Below are positions 16,128-25,700 of a stretch of 36,548 bases of DNA, piece after piece. Where the stretch lies: the NCBI GenBank assembly GCA_018433975.1, contig JAHDQE010000129.1, positions 1 through 36,548 on the forward strand. Reading direction: 5' to 3'. Under the pieces are notes generated by a model that made no database searches, was not told where the DNA came from, and saw only the letters and a list, made by a program, of their open reading frames with translations. The translations under genes were made by a program, and so were the position numbers. Every line of letters begins with the position of its first letter. Position 1 is the stretch's first letter. The stretch is from Ornatilinea sp. Its GTDB lineage: Bacteria > Chloroflexota > Anaerolineae > Anaerolineales > Anaerolineaceae.

Positions 16128-17060
16128 CTATCTGGTCATAACATGAAGCCACTCACCGTTCGCAAAAAAGATTTGAGTGTTGTCAAACCGACCATACCAA
16201 CCAACCTGTTGAAGAACATCTTTCTGAAAAACATCATCTATAACGATAAGCTGGGTGCTGAAATCACTCAAAACAGTCCTTACAACTACCCATTGTTGAT
16301 CTCCATAGGCCGTTGAGGTTAATAAGTATTCATCTTCGTTTTCGATATACTCTTTCTTAGGTCCCAGTTCTTTTATTAATTCCACTCTCTGGTCCATTAT
16401 CTCATCCGATTTTGTAAAAACCGTCACCCACTTCTTTTCTCCATAATCTATATCCGTTACCCAAAAACCTTGCTCGGCTGCAACAGCGATTTCCTCCAAC
16501 GGTACTTCCGATGAAAGAATCATTTTTTGGCCGGCAGTTCCTGTCATTTGAGTGGATGCTACCAGCCAGGTATTATTCCCCCATGCCATACAATCAATTT
16601 TATTGCCCTTTTCTAACAACCGGTTGAAGGTTTCCGAGTCTACGGTTTTATAGATATTAACATCCTGAATCAACCCCGGGTTGTTCATAATGGTAATAAG
16701 CCACAGACCATCCCCATAGGAAATACTATTGATTTGTTCAAAACCATTTTCTTGCCACATTCTTAACTCTGCAAGGGGTATTTCTTCAGAAACAATATAC
16801 ATATTGCTCCCGTCATTGCTTATTCTTATGGGAGGTGTCGGGTGAACCAACTCCTCCGCTTCGAGTGAGGGAGTCTCGGTGCCCGGCAGCGGTTGAGCAG
16901 CGGTCATTTCAGGTTGAAGTGGCGCTCCTTCCGTACTTTCTGAGAGCATTATCTTATTGGTGTCTGGTGATCTAGATGATCTCCATAATATTAATAACAG
17001 CAGCACACAAAAGCCCATGAAAAGTATTAAAAAATGGCGATTCCTTTTTTTATTTTTCAT
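16128..17060 (-). CDS. Membrane-anchored protein with five tandem Trp-rich repeats (DUF7477-like)
   Basis: The product has 310 residues. An N-terminal membrane segment (about 8-25) is followed by a Pro/Thr/Glu-rich linker (about 28-78) and then five units of about 45 residues. Each unit opens with a hydrophobic strand and an amphipathic helix and ends in a motif like GDGLWLITI, GNNTWLVAS, GEKKWVTVF, GDQQWVVVR or ANGEWLHVM. The pattern resembles DUF7477 repeats known beside kinase domains in some proteins, but that link is from memory and unproven. No enzyme motif is seen. GAGGGA precedes the ATG by a few bases. The neighbours are also anchored extracytoplasmic proteins. Confidence 0.72.
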   Translation of the reverse strand: MKNKKRNRHFLILFMGFCVLLLLILWRSSRSPDTNKIMLSESTEGAPLQPEMTAAQPLPGTETPSLEAEELVHPTPPIRISNDGSNMYIVSEEIPLAELRMWQENGFEQINSISYGDGLWLITIMNNPGLIQDVNIYKTVDSETFNRLLEKGNKIDCMAWGNNTWLVASTQMTGTAGQKMILSSEVPLEEIAVAAEQGFWVTDIDYGEKKWVTVFTKSDEIMDQRVELIKELGPKKEYIENEDEYLLTSTAYGDQQWVVVRTVLSDFSTQLIVIDDVFQKDVLQQVGWYGRFDNTQIFFANGEWLHVMTR

Positions 17061-17096
17061 ATTCCCTCAAGGATTGGTTTACCGGTTGATCTCGAA

Positions 17097-17226
17097 GCAC
17101 CTGGCAACCCGCGATGACATGCCACGAGAGAGATGTTCCATTTTTGCTATTTGGAGATTGCCACAACCTGCCCCGCCGGAGGTGGGGTCGCTCCGCTCGT
17201 TCACAACGACATAAGAAAGGCGTGTG
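17097..17226. repeat. Z repeat module, copy 2 (130 bp)
   Basis: Second copy of the module at 14601-14730, same orientation. It fills almost the entire gap between two minus-strand genes, ending four bases before the stop of the one at 17231. Confidence 0.9.
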
Positions 17227-17230
17227 CAGA

Positions 17231-17824
17231 TCATTCTTGCAGACATTCTGCCATGCGCTGGTCCATGGCTATCAGCATCTCCTCAACCATTTCCAGGGTA
17301 ATGCCTCCTTTTGAGACATCCACCAGATACAATACAAAATATTCATCGTAGGTCGCAACCAGCTTGCAAGTATAGTCGACATTGGATTTTCCACAGGCAA
17401 ATTCGTAATTGTCTGCAATGGGGCTCACATAATCAATCTCTTCCGGTCTCTCCCAAGGGCCTTCATATTCATTGACATTGAAGGCAACTTCAACCCAGTG
17501 GTCAAATTTTTTCTTCGCCAACTTTTCGGACGGCCGGCGGAAAACTTCATTGAAGATCGCATCAGATTTGTATGAAAAAGACCTGGATGCACTTTCATCC
17601 GACTCCCCAAGGGCGGGTGAATTGAGTGTATCCGCATAATGTCCCGGTGGCAGCAATTCTTCGTCCAAAATCAATGACTCCACCGGGCAGCTCCGCTGCG
17701 GCCGCTTATCCGTGAAGTGATACCGACAGTAGCCAATCGTGATGAGCAAAAGCAACAACAGCAAAATGATTTTGGTTGTACGTTTCATTTTCCACTTACC
17801 GGTTGTCAAATTGATTTGCTTCAT
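17231..17824 (-). CDS. Small membrane-anchored extracytoplasmic protein, unknown
   Basis: The product has 197 residues from the ATG at 17824, selected because AGGAGGT lies six bases before it; the frame opens further up at 17875 but without a ribosome site. A basic N-terminus (KWKMKRTTK) and a Leu/Ile-rich segment (about 18-31) form a membrane anchor. The outer part is acidic with four cysteines, which could form disulphides. No family was recognised. It lies first among three minus-strand genes and its 3' end abuts a Z repeat. Confidence 0.7.
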   Translation of the reverse strand: MKQINLTTGKWKMKRTTKIILLLLLLLITIGYCRYHFTDKRPQRSCPVESLILDEELLPPGHYADTLNSPALGESDESASRSFSYKSDAIFNEVFRRPSEKLAKKKFDHWVEVAFNVNEYEGPWERPEEIDYVSPIADNYEFACGKSNVDYTCKLVATYDEYFVLYLVDVSKGGITLEMVEEMLIAMDQRMAECLQE

Positions 17825-17969
17825 AAAGATACCTCCTGAGGGGGATACTCCAGGGAGGCAGTATATCTCCCCCATTTTTCACTCTTAACAGAGAGGTTGT
17901 TCTCCAGCTCAACGCCCCATTCCGGGGCAACACCGATGAAAAGTCACCGCAGCGAAAATATCCCTCCCA

Positions 17970-18047
17970 GGGGTGAATGACCGGCGGTAGTATTCAAACA
18001 TGAAAATATTATAGCCAATCTACGCTTTTGGTGCGCTCCAGGGCGCC
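17970..18047. repeat. W repeat, copy 1
   Basis: Begins GGGGTGAATGACC, contains CATGAAAATATTATAGC and TACGCTTTT, and recurs at 18290-18365. The two copies flank the X and Y modules like a direct duplication. The gap 17825-18519 holds no gene, only W, X, Y, W, a large palindrome and a promoter. Confidence 0.8.
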
Positions 18048-18100
18048 CCACCCGCTGCTTGTTCTAAGGGGCTTGGAGATTACCGCAACCTGTCCGGTCG

Positions 18101-18218
18101 GAGTCATCGGGAGGTTGGCACGCCGTCCCGCCAAAAGCGCGGGACGTCTCGCAACGACACTTTAAGCCAGTGCCTTCTTGCACCTGCCGTAAGTGCAGGT
18201 GCGGCCGCAAAGTTTTTT
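18101..18218. repeat. X repeat module, copy 2 (118 bp)
   Basis: Second copy of 14446-14563, same length, including both hairpins. Its end overlaps the start of the second Y module, whereas at the first locus X and Y are separated by Z, so the modules are shuffled between loci. Confidence 0.88.
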
Positions 18219-18277
18219 TGGATGGAATATGATGGCCAATCTCGAAACATCGAAAGAGAAACCGCCGCGAGAGAAAG
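18203..18277. repeat. Y repeat module, copy 2 (75 bp)
   Basis: Second copy of 14746-14820 with about ten differences by eye. It follows X directly and is followed 12 bases later by W copy 2. Confidence 0.87.
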
Positions 18278-18289
18278 TATATTCTTTCC

Positions 18290-18365
18290 GGGGTGAATGA
18301 CCAACGGTATTCAAGCATGAAAATATTATAGCGGGCTTACGCTTTTAGCACGCTCCAGTGGCACC
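18290..18365. repeat. W repeat, copy 2
   Basis: Second copy of 17970-18047, slightly shorter (loss of two bases in the CGGTAGTATTC part). Same orientation. Confidence 0.8.
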
Positions 18366-18387
18366 TATCGTTACACCCCAGCAGGGT

Positions 18388-18417
18388 TTGTAAGGGTATT
18401 TTACAATACCCTTACAA
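18388..18417. promoter_or_regulatory. Perfect 13-bp inverted repeat upstream of the pilin-like gene
   Basis: TTGTAAGGGTATT (18388-18400) and AATACCCTTACAA (18405-18417) are exact complements around TTAC. It ends 34 bases before an extended -10 element. It has no T-run, so an operator, a transcript-stabilising hairpin or the end of a repeat element are all possible. Confidence 0.7.
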
Positions 18418-18451
18418 TTCGCTTCATTGTATAAAGAAGATTGTACCAATC

Positions 18452-18460
18452 TGTTATACT
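18452..18460 (+). promoter_or_regulatory. Extended -10 promoter of the pilin-like gene pair
   Basis: TGTTATACT (TGN plus TATACT) lies about 60 bases before the GTG at 18520. There is no good -35 at 17 bp, which extended -10 promoters can do without. Confidence 0.55.
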
Positions 18461-18519
18461 CTAAAAATCATTGAACAAACCGCCAACTTATTCTTCTTTA
18501 TGCAGCCAAAGGAGCGTTC

Positions 18520-19236
18520 GTGAAAAGAAAATCATTAGAGTCCGGACAGGGTATTGTGGAATATGGCCTCATCGTGGTTCTGGCCCTGCTGGCCGTCCTG
18601 CTCATCCTCAGCGTGATGGGCGTCAATCTGCGGGCCGCTTACTGCAAGGTGGTCACCGGACTCGGCTTTGAGACGGCCTACTGCGAGAGCGCTTACTGCT
18701 CGGACCAGTTTGACGAGGACCTCAGCGGGTGGGCCATACCGGCCAACAGCGGTTGGGAAGTTAACGACGGCCAACTTTGCAGCAATGCCAACGGCTACAA
18801 TAACTACGCTTATAACACCTGCTCCTACCAGAGACCGCCTTCCGACTATATCATCAATATTGATATCGCCACCCTCTTTCAGGGCAACGGCTACGGCGTT
18901 TTCTTCCGCCTGCAGGATTACAGCGACAACAAACCCAGCGGGTACGCTTTCCAATACGACCCCGGATTAGGCGGCGCTTTTGTAGTCCGCAAGTGGGTCA
19001 ACGGTTATGAAGTCAACCCGCCTATTGTCCGCAAAGTGATGCCGGAATATGACTGGTATAACCAGCCCCGCAGCATCCAGATTGTGGCGCAGGGCGACAC
19101 CTTCACCGCTTACGTCGACAACGAGGAAATCTTCTCCTTCACCGACAGCACTTATCCCGAAGGCGGCGCCGGGCTGCGCTACTGGAACAACAGCCGTGTC
19201 TGTCTGGATGATTTTTCTATCCTGCCACTCAACTAA
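18520..19236 (+). CDS. Flp-pilin-like N-terminus joined to a LamG/concanavalin-like domain
   Basis: The product has 238 residues. It starts at GTG 18520 with AAAGGAGCGTTC directly before. The N-terminus has the type IVb/Flp prepilin pattern: basic residues, then ESGQGIVEYGLIVVLALLAV, where cleavage by a prepilin peptidase would be expected near the Gly before the QGIVEYG block. Real Flp pilins end about residue 50-60; here a Cys-containing segment and a beta-rich domain of about 170 residues follow, with GYGVFFRLQDY, SGYAFQY and a late DDFSI strand, as in sugar- or adhesin-type jelly rolls. It could be a minor tip pilin or a pseudopilin-displayed adhesin. No other tad/flp gene is in the window. 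Confidence 0.78.
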   Translation: MKRKSLESGQGIVEYGLIVVLALLAVLLILSVMGVNLRAAYCKVVTGLGFETAYCESAYCSDQFDEDLSGWAIPANSGWEVNDGQLCSNANGYNNYAYNTCSYQRPPSDYIINIDIATLFQGNGYGVFFRLQDYSDNKPSGYAFQYDPGLGGAFVVRKWVNGYEVNPPIVRKVMPEYDWYNQPRSIQIVAQGDTFTAYVDNEEIFSFTDSTYPEGGAGLRYWNNSRVCLDDFSILPLN

Positions 19237-19248
19237 CCGGAGGAAATT

Positions 19249-19680
19249 ATGCCACTGGAAAACGCACCCACCATTGATAACCGTCAGGATGGCATCCGCT
19301 CCAACCTGGCACATCCGGAGAAAAAACGACGCACCGTCCGCCTCATTATCCTTGCTCTGCTGGTGCTGGTCGTGATCCTGGCCGCGGTGAATTTCCTCAA
19401 CAGCGATACCGCCGGGCTGATGATGGGTAAAGGTGACCTCACCGGATGGGTATCGAATGCCCAGGGTACTCCGCTGCCCGCCGAGGTCTTTGTCCTCGGG
19501 ACCGATCTCCAGGCCCAGGCCGCACCCGACGGAAGCTTTACACTCAACGATGTCCCTGAAGGACAGCGATCTCTGGTTGCCGGTTACGACGGGCAAGGCA
19601 TAGAAATGGAGGTCCAGATCTCGGCCGGACAGACCACCGATATCGGTCAGGTGCGCATCCTCTCCACCCTTACCCCCTGA
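19249..19680 (+). CDS. Membrane-anchored carboxypeptidase-regulatory-like domain protein
   Basis: The product has 143 residues. A charged cytoplasmic N-terminus (1-30) is followed by a membrane helix (about 31-48, RLIILALLVLVVILAAVNF) and a small beta domain (about 62-140) with GWVSNAQGTPL, APDGSFTLNDVPEG and VQISAGQTTDIG, the layout of CarboxypepD_reg / transthyretin-like modules. These are binding domains, not enzymes. CGGAGG lies just before the ATG, 12 bases after the stop of the pilin-like gene. The two form an operon and may assemble at the cell surface together. Confidence 0.8.
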   Translation: MPLENAPTIDNRQDGIRSNLAHPEKKRRTVRLIILALLVLVVILAAVNFLNSDTAGLMMGKGDLTGWVSNAQGTPLPAEVFVLGTDLQAQAAPDGSFTLNDVPEGQRSLVAGYDGQGIEMEVQISAGQTTDIGQVRILSTLTP

Positions 19681-19700
19681 AGTTTTGCTTTCAAAGAAGA

Positions 19701-19731
19701 AACAGGCGCTCCGCTGGAGCGCCTGTTTTAT
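19701..19731. terminator. Bidirectional Rho-independent terminator
   Basis: AACAGGCGCTCC (19701-19712) and GGAGCGCCTGTT (19716-19727) pair perfectly around GCT. TTTTATA follows on the plus strand, and on the minus strand the hairpin is followed by TCTTCTTTG. It serves both the pilin-like operon and the convergent glucan synthase gene ending at 19742. Confidence 0.92.
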
Positions 19732-19741
19732 ATCCCGTGAT

Positions 19742-22700
19742 TTACCCCTTTTCTTTTCCCAGAATCACCACAACCCGATATTCCGGTTTCTTGTCCGCCA
19801 GAGGGATGATTCCGCCGGTAAGCGGTTCTCCATCCAGCAGAGTCTTCCGGACATGGCGGGCGACATGCTCGGGGTTGCGCACCTCAATCCGATAAAACGA
19901 TTCCCCAAAACGATAGCTTATCTCAAACCCATCCCACTCCGGCGGGATCACCGGGTCCACGCGCAGCGTGTTTCCCTTCTTCTTGAAACCGAGTATGGCT
20001 TCCACGCCAAGGCGGTACAGCCATCCGGCTGAACCGGTGTACCAGGTCCATCCTCCGCGGCGAATATAGGGTGGTGTACTGCCAAGATCCGCGCAAACCA
20101 CATAAGGCTCCACCCGATAAGCGGAAGCTTTCTGCTCGGTATCGGCCTGAAGCACCGGGTTGAGCAGGTTGAACAACTCTCCGGCCTGTTTTCCGTTCCC
20201 CTGGCGGGCAAAGGCCCACGCCGTCCAGACGGCAGCGTGGGTGTACTGCCCGCCATTCTCCCGGATTCCCGGAGGATAGCCCTTGATATAACCGGGGTCG
20301 CGCAGGGTCTTATCAAAGGGGGGGGTAAAGAGGAGCAGCAGCCGATCCTGTGGGCGCACCAACTGCTCCAGCACAGACTGCATGGCGCGGATACTGTGCT
20401 GAACATCCCCAGCTCCACTGATCACAGACCACGACTGGGCAATCGCATCAATCCGCGCTTCCATATTCTTCGCGGAACCCAACGGAGAACCATCGTCATA
20501 ATAAGCCCGGCGGTACCAGTCGCCATCCCACGCGGACTGCTCAACAGCCGCAGCGTACTGGCGAGCCTGCTCGCGGTACCGCTGCGCAGTTTCACGATCT
20601 CCGCGCTGCTCACAGATGGCGGCAAAGCGTTCCAGTACATCGAAAAGGAACCACGCCAACCACACACTTTCGCCCTGCCCCTTTCCTCCAACTTGATTCA
20701 TACCATCATTCCAATCCCCGGTACCCATCAGGGGCAGCCCGTTCCTGCCTATCGTCGCACCTTTTTCAATTGCGCGGATACAGTGCTCCATCAGAGAGAA
20801 CCCTTTCTCGGTGGGAGGAAATTCACTGTAGCGCTCGCCTTCCCCCTCCGCGAGGGGTGGAGCCACCCGAAAAGGAATACTTTCATCCAGAAAAGCGGTA
20901 TCACCTGTGGCTTCAATATATTCCGCCGTGCTGTAAGGCAGCCACAACAGATCGTCCGAAATCCGCGTGCGCACTCCCCGGCCTGATGGCGGGTGCCACC
21001 AATGCATCACGTCCCCTTCTTCAAACTGGCGTTGAGCAGCATTCAGAATCTGCCCCCTGCTGATGGACGGGGAAGTCGGCAGCAGCGCCAGCACATCCTG
21101 AAGCTGGTCACGGAAGCCAAACGCCCCACTGGACTGATAAAATCCGCTGCGGCCCCAGACCCGGCAGGACAGGTCCTGGTAAAGCGTCCAGCGGTTAAGG
21201 ATCAGATCGGTGGCGGGCTCAGGAGTGTGAACCTGAAGGGCATTGAGCAAATGATCCCAGAACACGCGGGTCTTTTGGTAAGCCGCTCCAACATGAGCGG
21301 GATTATGGTATTTTTTGGCTAAAGAAAGCGCATGGGCTTTATCGTTCCCCTGGCCGAGGACAAAGTAAATCTCCTGCGTCTCGCCCGGCAGCAGATCCAA
21401 ATGCAACTGCAAGGCTGAACAGGGGTTTTCGCCCGGGGTAACCCGGGTCTCTAACCCCAGCCGGCGCAACGCAACGGGGAAAGCGTAGTTTCCACCACGC
21501 CCCAGAAACTCCGTGCGGTCAGCAGTGAGCCCATGAACCGTTTTGCTGCCGATCAGGAAAGCGACCCGTGAACCGAACTCGGCATTATAAGGATTGCTTG
21601 CCAGAAGACATTCCAGAGTCGGGTCATATTCCGGGATGATATAGGCGCTGTTCACCGTGCGGGTTGTTCCCAACACCCATTCGACATATTGGGTGGCCGT
21701 GATCCGGCGGGTGTGGGCCAGCGTATTCTCCACCTTCAAATGAATAATTTTCACCGGGTCCTCCGGACTGGCCAGCAGCGTCAGCCATTGGTGAAGACCG
21801 TGCGAATTGTTCCGGAAAGTGGTATAGCCGGCGCCATGCGTTACCCGGTAAGGCCGGTCCGCGCCGGAAGGCAGAGGCGTCGGGGTCCATACCTCACCGG
21901 TTTCTTCGTCGCGCAGGTAAAGCGCTTCACCAGTTGGATCGCGCACCGGGTCATTAGACCACGGCGTGAGGCGGTTTTCACCACTGTTCAACGCCCAGGT
22001 GCACTGGCTACCGGATTCACTGACCATAAAGCCGAACTCGGGATAGCCAATCACATTCACCCAGGGGGCGGGGGTACTCTTACCGGGTGTCAGTTCGATG
22101 ACATATTCCCGGCCGTCCGCGCTGAAGCCTCCATAACCGTTATAAAACTTCAGGTTCTCTTTCTCCTCCTGAGAAAACAACAAAGCAGGCTCGCCGGTTC
22201 CTCTGTTTTCTGCTGCCTGGCGTGTGGGGACCAATTCAGGCAGGTGGCGCACCGGGATCGAATAACCCGGCAGTTGATCGCGCAATGACCCTTTCTTTCC
22301 CTTGAGAAGAACCCGCGCCGCCGTCCACAGCAGGGTGCGTTCCCCGGAAGTCATCTGATCCGCATACAAAATAAAGATTCCGCCGTTCTGATTAAGCCAT
22401 TCTTCGCCGTTCAATTTGCTGACCATGCGGTACAGCAGACTGTTCAACTCCGCGCCGTAATTGGTTTGCTGGCGATTGAGAATGACCACATCGATCTTGA
22501 AGCGCCGGCTGCGCAGATATTTGTGCACCTGAAGGACCTCTCGCAGCAAATCGGTCTGTTTAGGGTCATCCAGCTCGACCAACAGGATCGGGTAATCCCC
22601 GGAGATTCCAAAACGCCACAACCCGGGCTGTCCGAGCCGATTGGCAGCAATCGTTTTCGCCGAAGCACGAATCTCCTTGAGTGGATACAACTGCGCCGAA

Positions 22701-25700
22701 AGAACCTGCAAAATATTTTTTAACGTCTGTGTGTCGATTTCGTGTTTGCTCAACCAGGTGAGTGCGGCAATACTGGCCTGGTGGAAAGTGCGCTCGACCA
22801 CAAACCAGTTGCGGTAACGACGGGCGAGCGCCAAAATATCCTCCCGGCTCTCACCGGTGAAGGTCAAATAAGCCAGAGAGACACTTTCCCGCGGGCTTAA
22901 CTCAACCTCCTGTCCCAGGGAAAAAATTGGGTCGAGAGTCGCACCGGTTGTACCGCTGAGATAAGCCTCCGAAGTCAAAGCAGCCGGACTGCGCAAACTA
23001 TGCCCCCGGCCGATGAACCGGTCCCGATCGGCTTCGTGCCGGACAACCTTCAGATTACTCTTGTCCACCAGCATGTGCCCCATCAGAACCGGCGATTCCT
23101 GATGAGAGCGGGGACGGCGCGTGAAGATCTGCAAATTGAGTTCGGGAACAAACTCGCTCTCGATAAACAGTTTATTGAAGGCAGGGTGACGGGCATCTTC
23201 CGCCTGAACGGCAAGGATCACCTCACCATAAGAAGTCAGCCGGAGCCTGCGGGCACGATCACTGTTATTGTACAAAAGTATGCGGCGGATCTCTACCGGA
23301 TCCTCCGGGGCCACCGTTACTTCCATGGTGGAAGCAATGTCACTTTCCACACGGCGGAAAACAGCCATGTGAGCCGAGTAGGTCACCTGCACATTCGCGG
23401 CACTTCCTGGGACAGGCTGGTGCCCAGCCGACCACAAACGGTTTTCGACCTCCCCCTCTCTGCCCAATTCCTGAATATAGATCCACGTTCCCCAGGGATC
23501 CAGCACACCATCGGGCTGCCAGCGCGTCAGGCTGGTATCCCGCCACGAGCTGTACCCGCCGCCCATGTTCGAGATGAGCACATTGTAGCTGCCGTTAGAA
23601 AGCAAATGCATCTGAGGAATGGAGGACTGCACAGGCACATCCCATGGGATGATGTTCGCCGGAGCAGTACCAGCCCGCTGCACCCCCTGAACATTCTGGG
23701 CATAAGGGTCCTGCAACGGAACATTCGCAGGCACCTGTTCCTGCAAAAGCAGCTCAACGCTCTCAATTCGCGGATCGCTGTGCATGCGCTGCACCATAAT
23801 CTCATTGTGAAAGAAGTTCGCCATTGCCATCAGGATCATCCCCTGATGGTGCGCCATATATTCTCCGACAACCGCAAATTTTTCATCAAGGAGCAGCCGG
23901 AAGGGTGTAAAATCAATGGCCTCATAAACCCCATAACGCCCGATCATCTTGTAACCTGCCAGTTTAGCAAGGTTGTGGGCCACTTCCCCGGGTTTATCGT
24001 TTATCGCCATCAATGAAGCATAGGGCGCAATTACCAGATCATCTCCCAATCCACGTTTAAAACCCAGACCGGGCACGCCAAAAGCACGATATTGATAACT
24101 TTTACTGGCATCAAAGCGGTAAAAGCCGGATTCGGAGATCCCCCACGGAACATTCTTCAATTTGCCATAAGCGATCTGGTGCCGGACAGCCCCGTCGGTG
24201 CTGTTAGCCAGTAACGTTCCCGGATATGAGCGCAGAAAAAGCGGCGGCATGAGATATTCAAACATGGTGCCGCTCCACGAAAGCAAAACATTCGCACCTT
24301 CCACCCGCGTCACCGGACGGCTCAGGTGCAGCCAATGGGACTGCGGCACTTCTCCCTTAGCAATAGCGATGATCGAGGCAATCCGTGACTCAGACGCCAG
24401 CAGGTCATAATAATTATTATCGAGCAGGCCCGCATCCAGATTGAAGCCAATGTGAAAGACCCGCCGCTCGGGCTGGTAAAGGAAGCGGAAATCCATTTCC
24501 TGCACATATTTTTCGGCCCGCGCAATGATTTGTTCAAAGCGAACCAGCAATGAAGTTGAGCGAGCATTTGCGTGCGCAAGGGTTTCGGCTAAATCTTCCA
24601 CCCATTTCTGCCAGGTTTGCCGCTGACCAATTTCTTCCGGAGAAGAATCCACAGCCCCATCCGCCGGGCTTTTTTCTTTCAATAAACGGCGCAGAACCCC
24701 TATCTGAGGCAGAGCAGCTTCCGTCTGGCGGTGAATCTGTCCAAGCGCCAGATTATAGGGCAGGCTTTGTTTCAGCTCATCCAGAGCCTGTGAAAACTGC
24801 GGATCTCCCAGCGGTTGAGGAGCATTCTCAAAAAACGGAATCCACGGCACCAGTTCAAATATGGTGCGCTGCACGGCACTGTGATGCCGCTCCACCTGTT
24901 CCGTAATTTCCTTTAAATTTCCCAGGGATTTTTGATCGAAAGCCGGATGGCTTATTTCTACCAATCCCATCAAAAGATGAGAAAGCTCCAGCCAGAAAGA
25001 ACCACTGACCTTCAGATATAAAGGATACCAGCGCTCGTGGTAAGACTCAACGGAGAGAATTTCGGAGCGAATCGCGGCAATTTTGCGGTTAATTGCTTCA
25101 ATCTTCTGAGTAAATTCGGGGTTATGTATCTCTTTAAGCGTTTCCATCAGGTTTGAAAGCGTATCCAGATACCCCAGCCACAATTCCCAACGGAATACCC
25201 GAGCATCCGGCATGGTTTTGCAGGCCTGAGCAATCACGATCAGACCGGCAGCCAGATTACCGCTGTCGACGGTGGAGATATACCGCGGCTGGAGCGGCTG
25301 GAGGGTGAGCGTATCATACCAGTTCAAGAAGTGCCCCCGAAAGCGCTCCAACTGATCCAGGGTTTCCAGAGTGGTGAACAGGCGGGTCGAAAGCCCAAAC
25401 TGATCCAGATATCCCAAATCATAGGCCGTCAGCGTCGAAGTGAGCAGCATTCCGATATTGGTCGGTGAAGTACGGTGCGCGACCGCGCCCACGGGGAACT
25501 CCTGATAATGATCAGGCGGCAGCCAGTGGTCCTCCGGCCCCACAAACTGTTCAAAAAAGGACCAGGTCCGCCGGGCAACCTGGCGCAGCAGGTCTTTTTG
25601 CTTTTGCCCCAGATGAACTGCTTCCTCCGTAATCGGCTGGTTGATCCACCACACGATCAGCGGAGAGAAGAACCACAGCAACAGCACCGGAGAAGAATAG

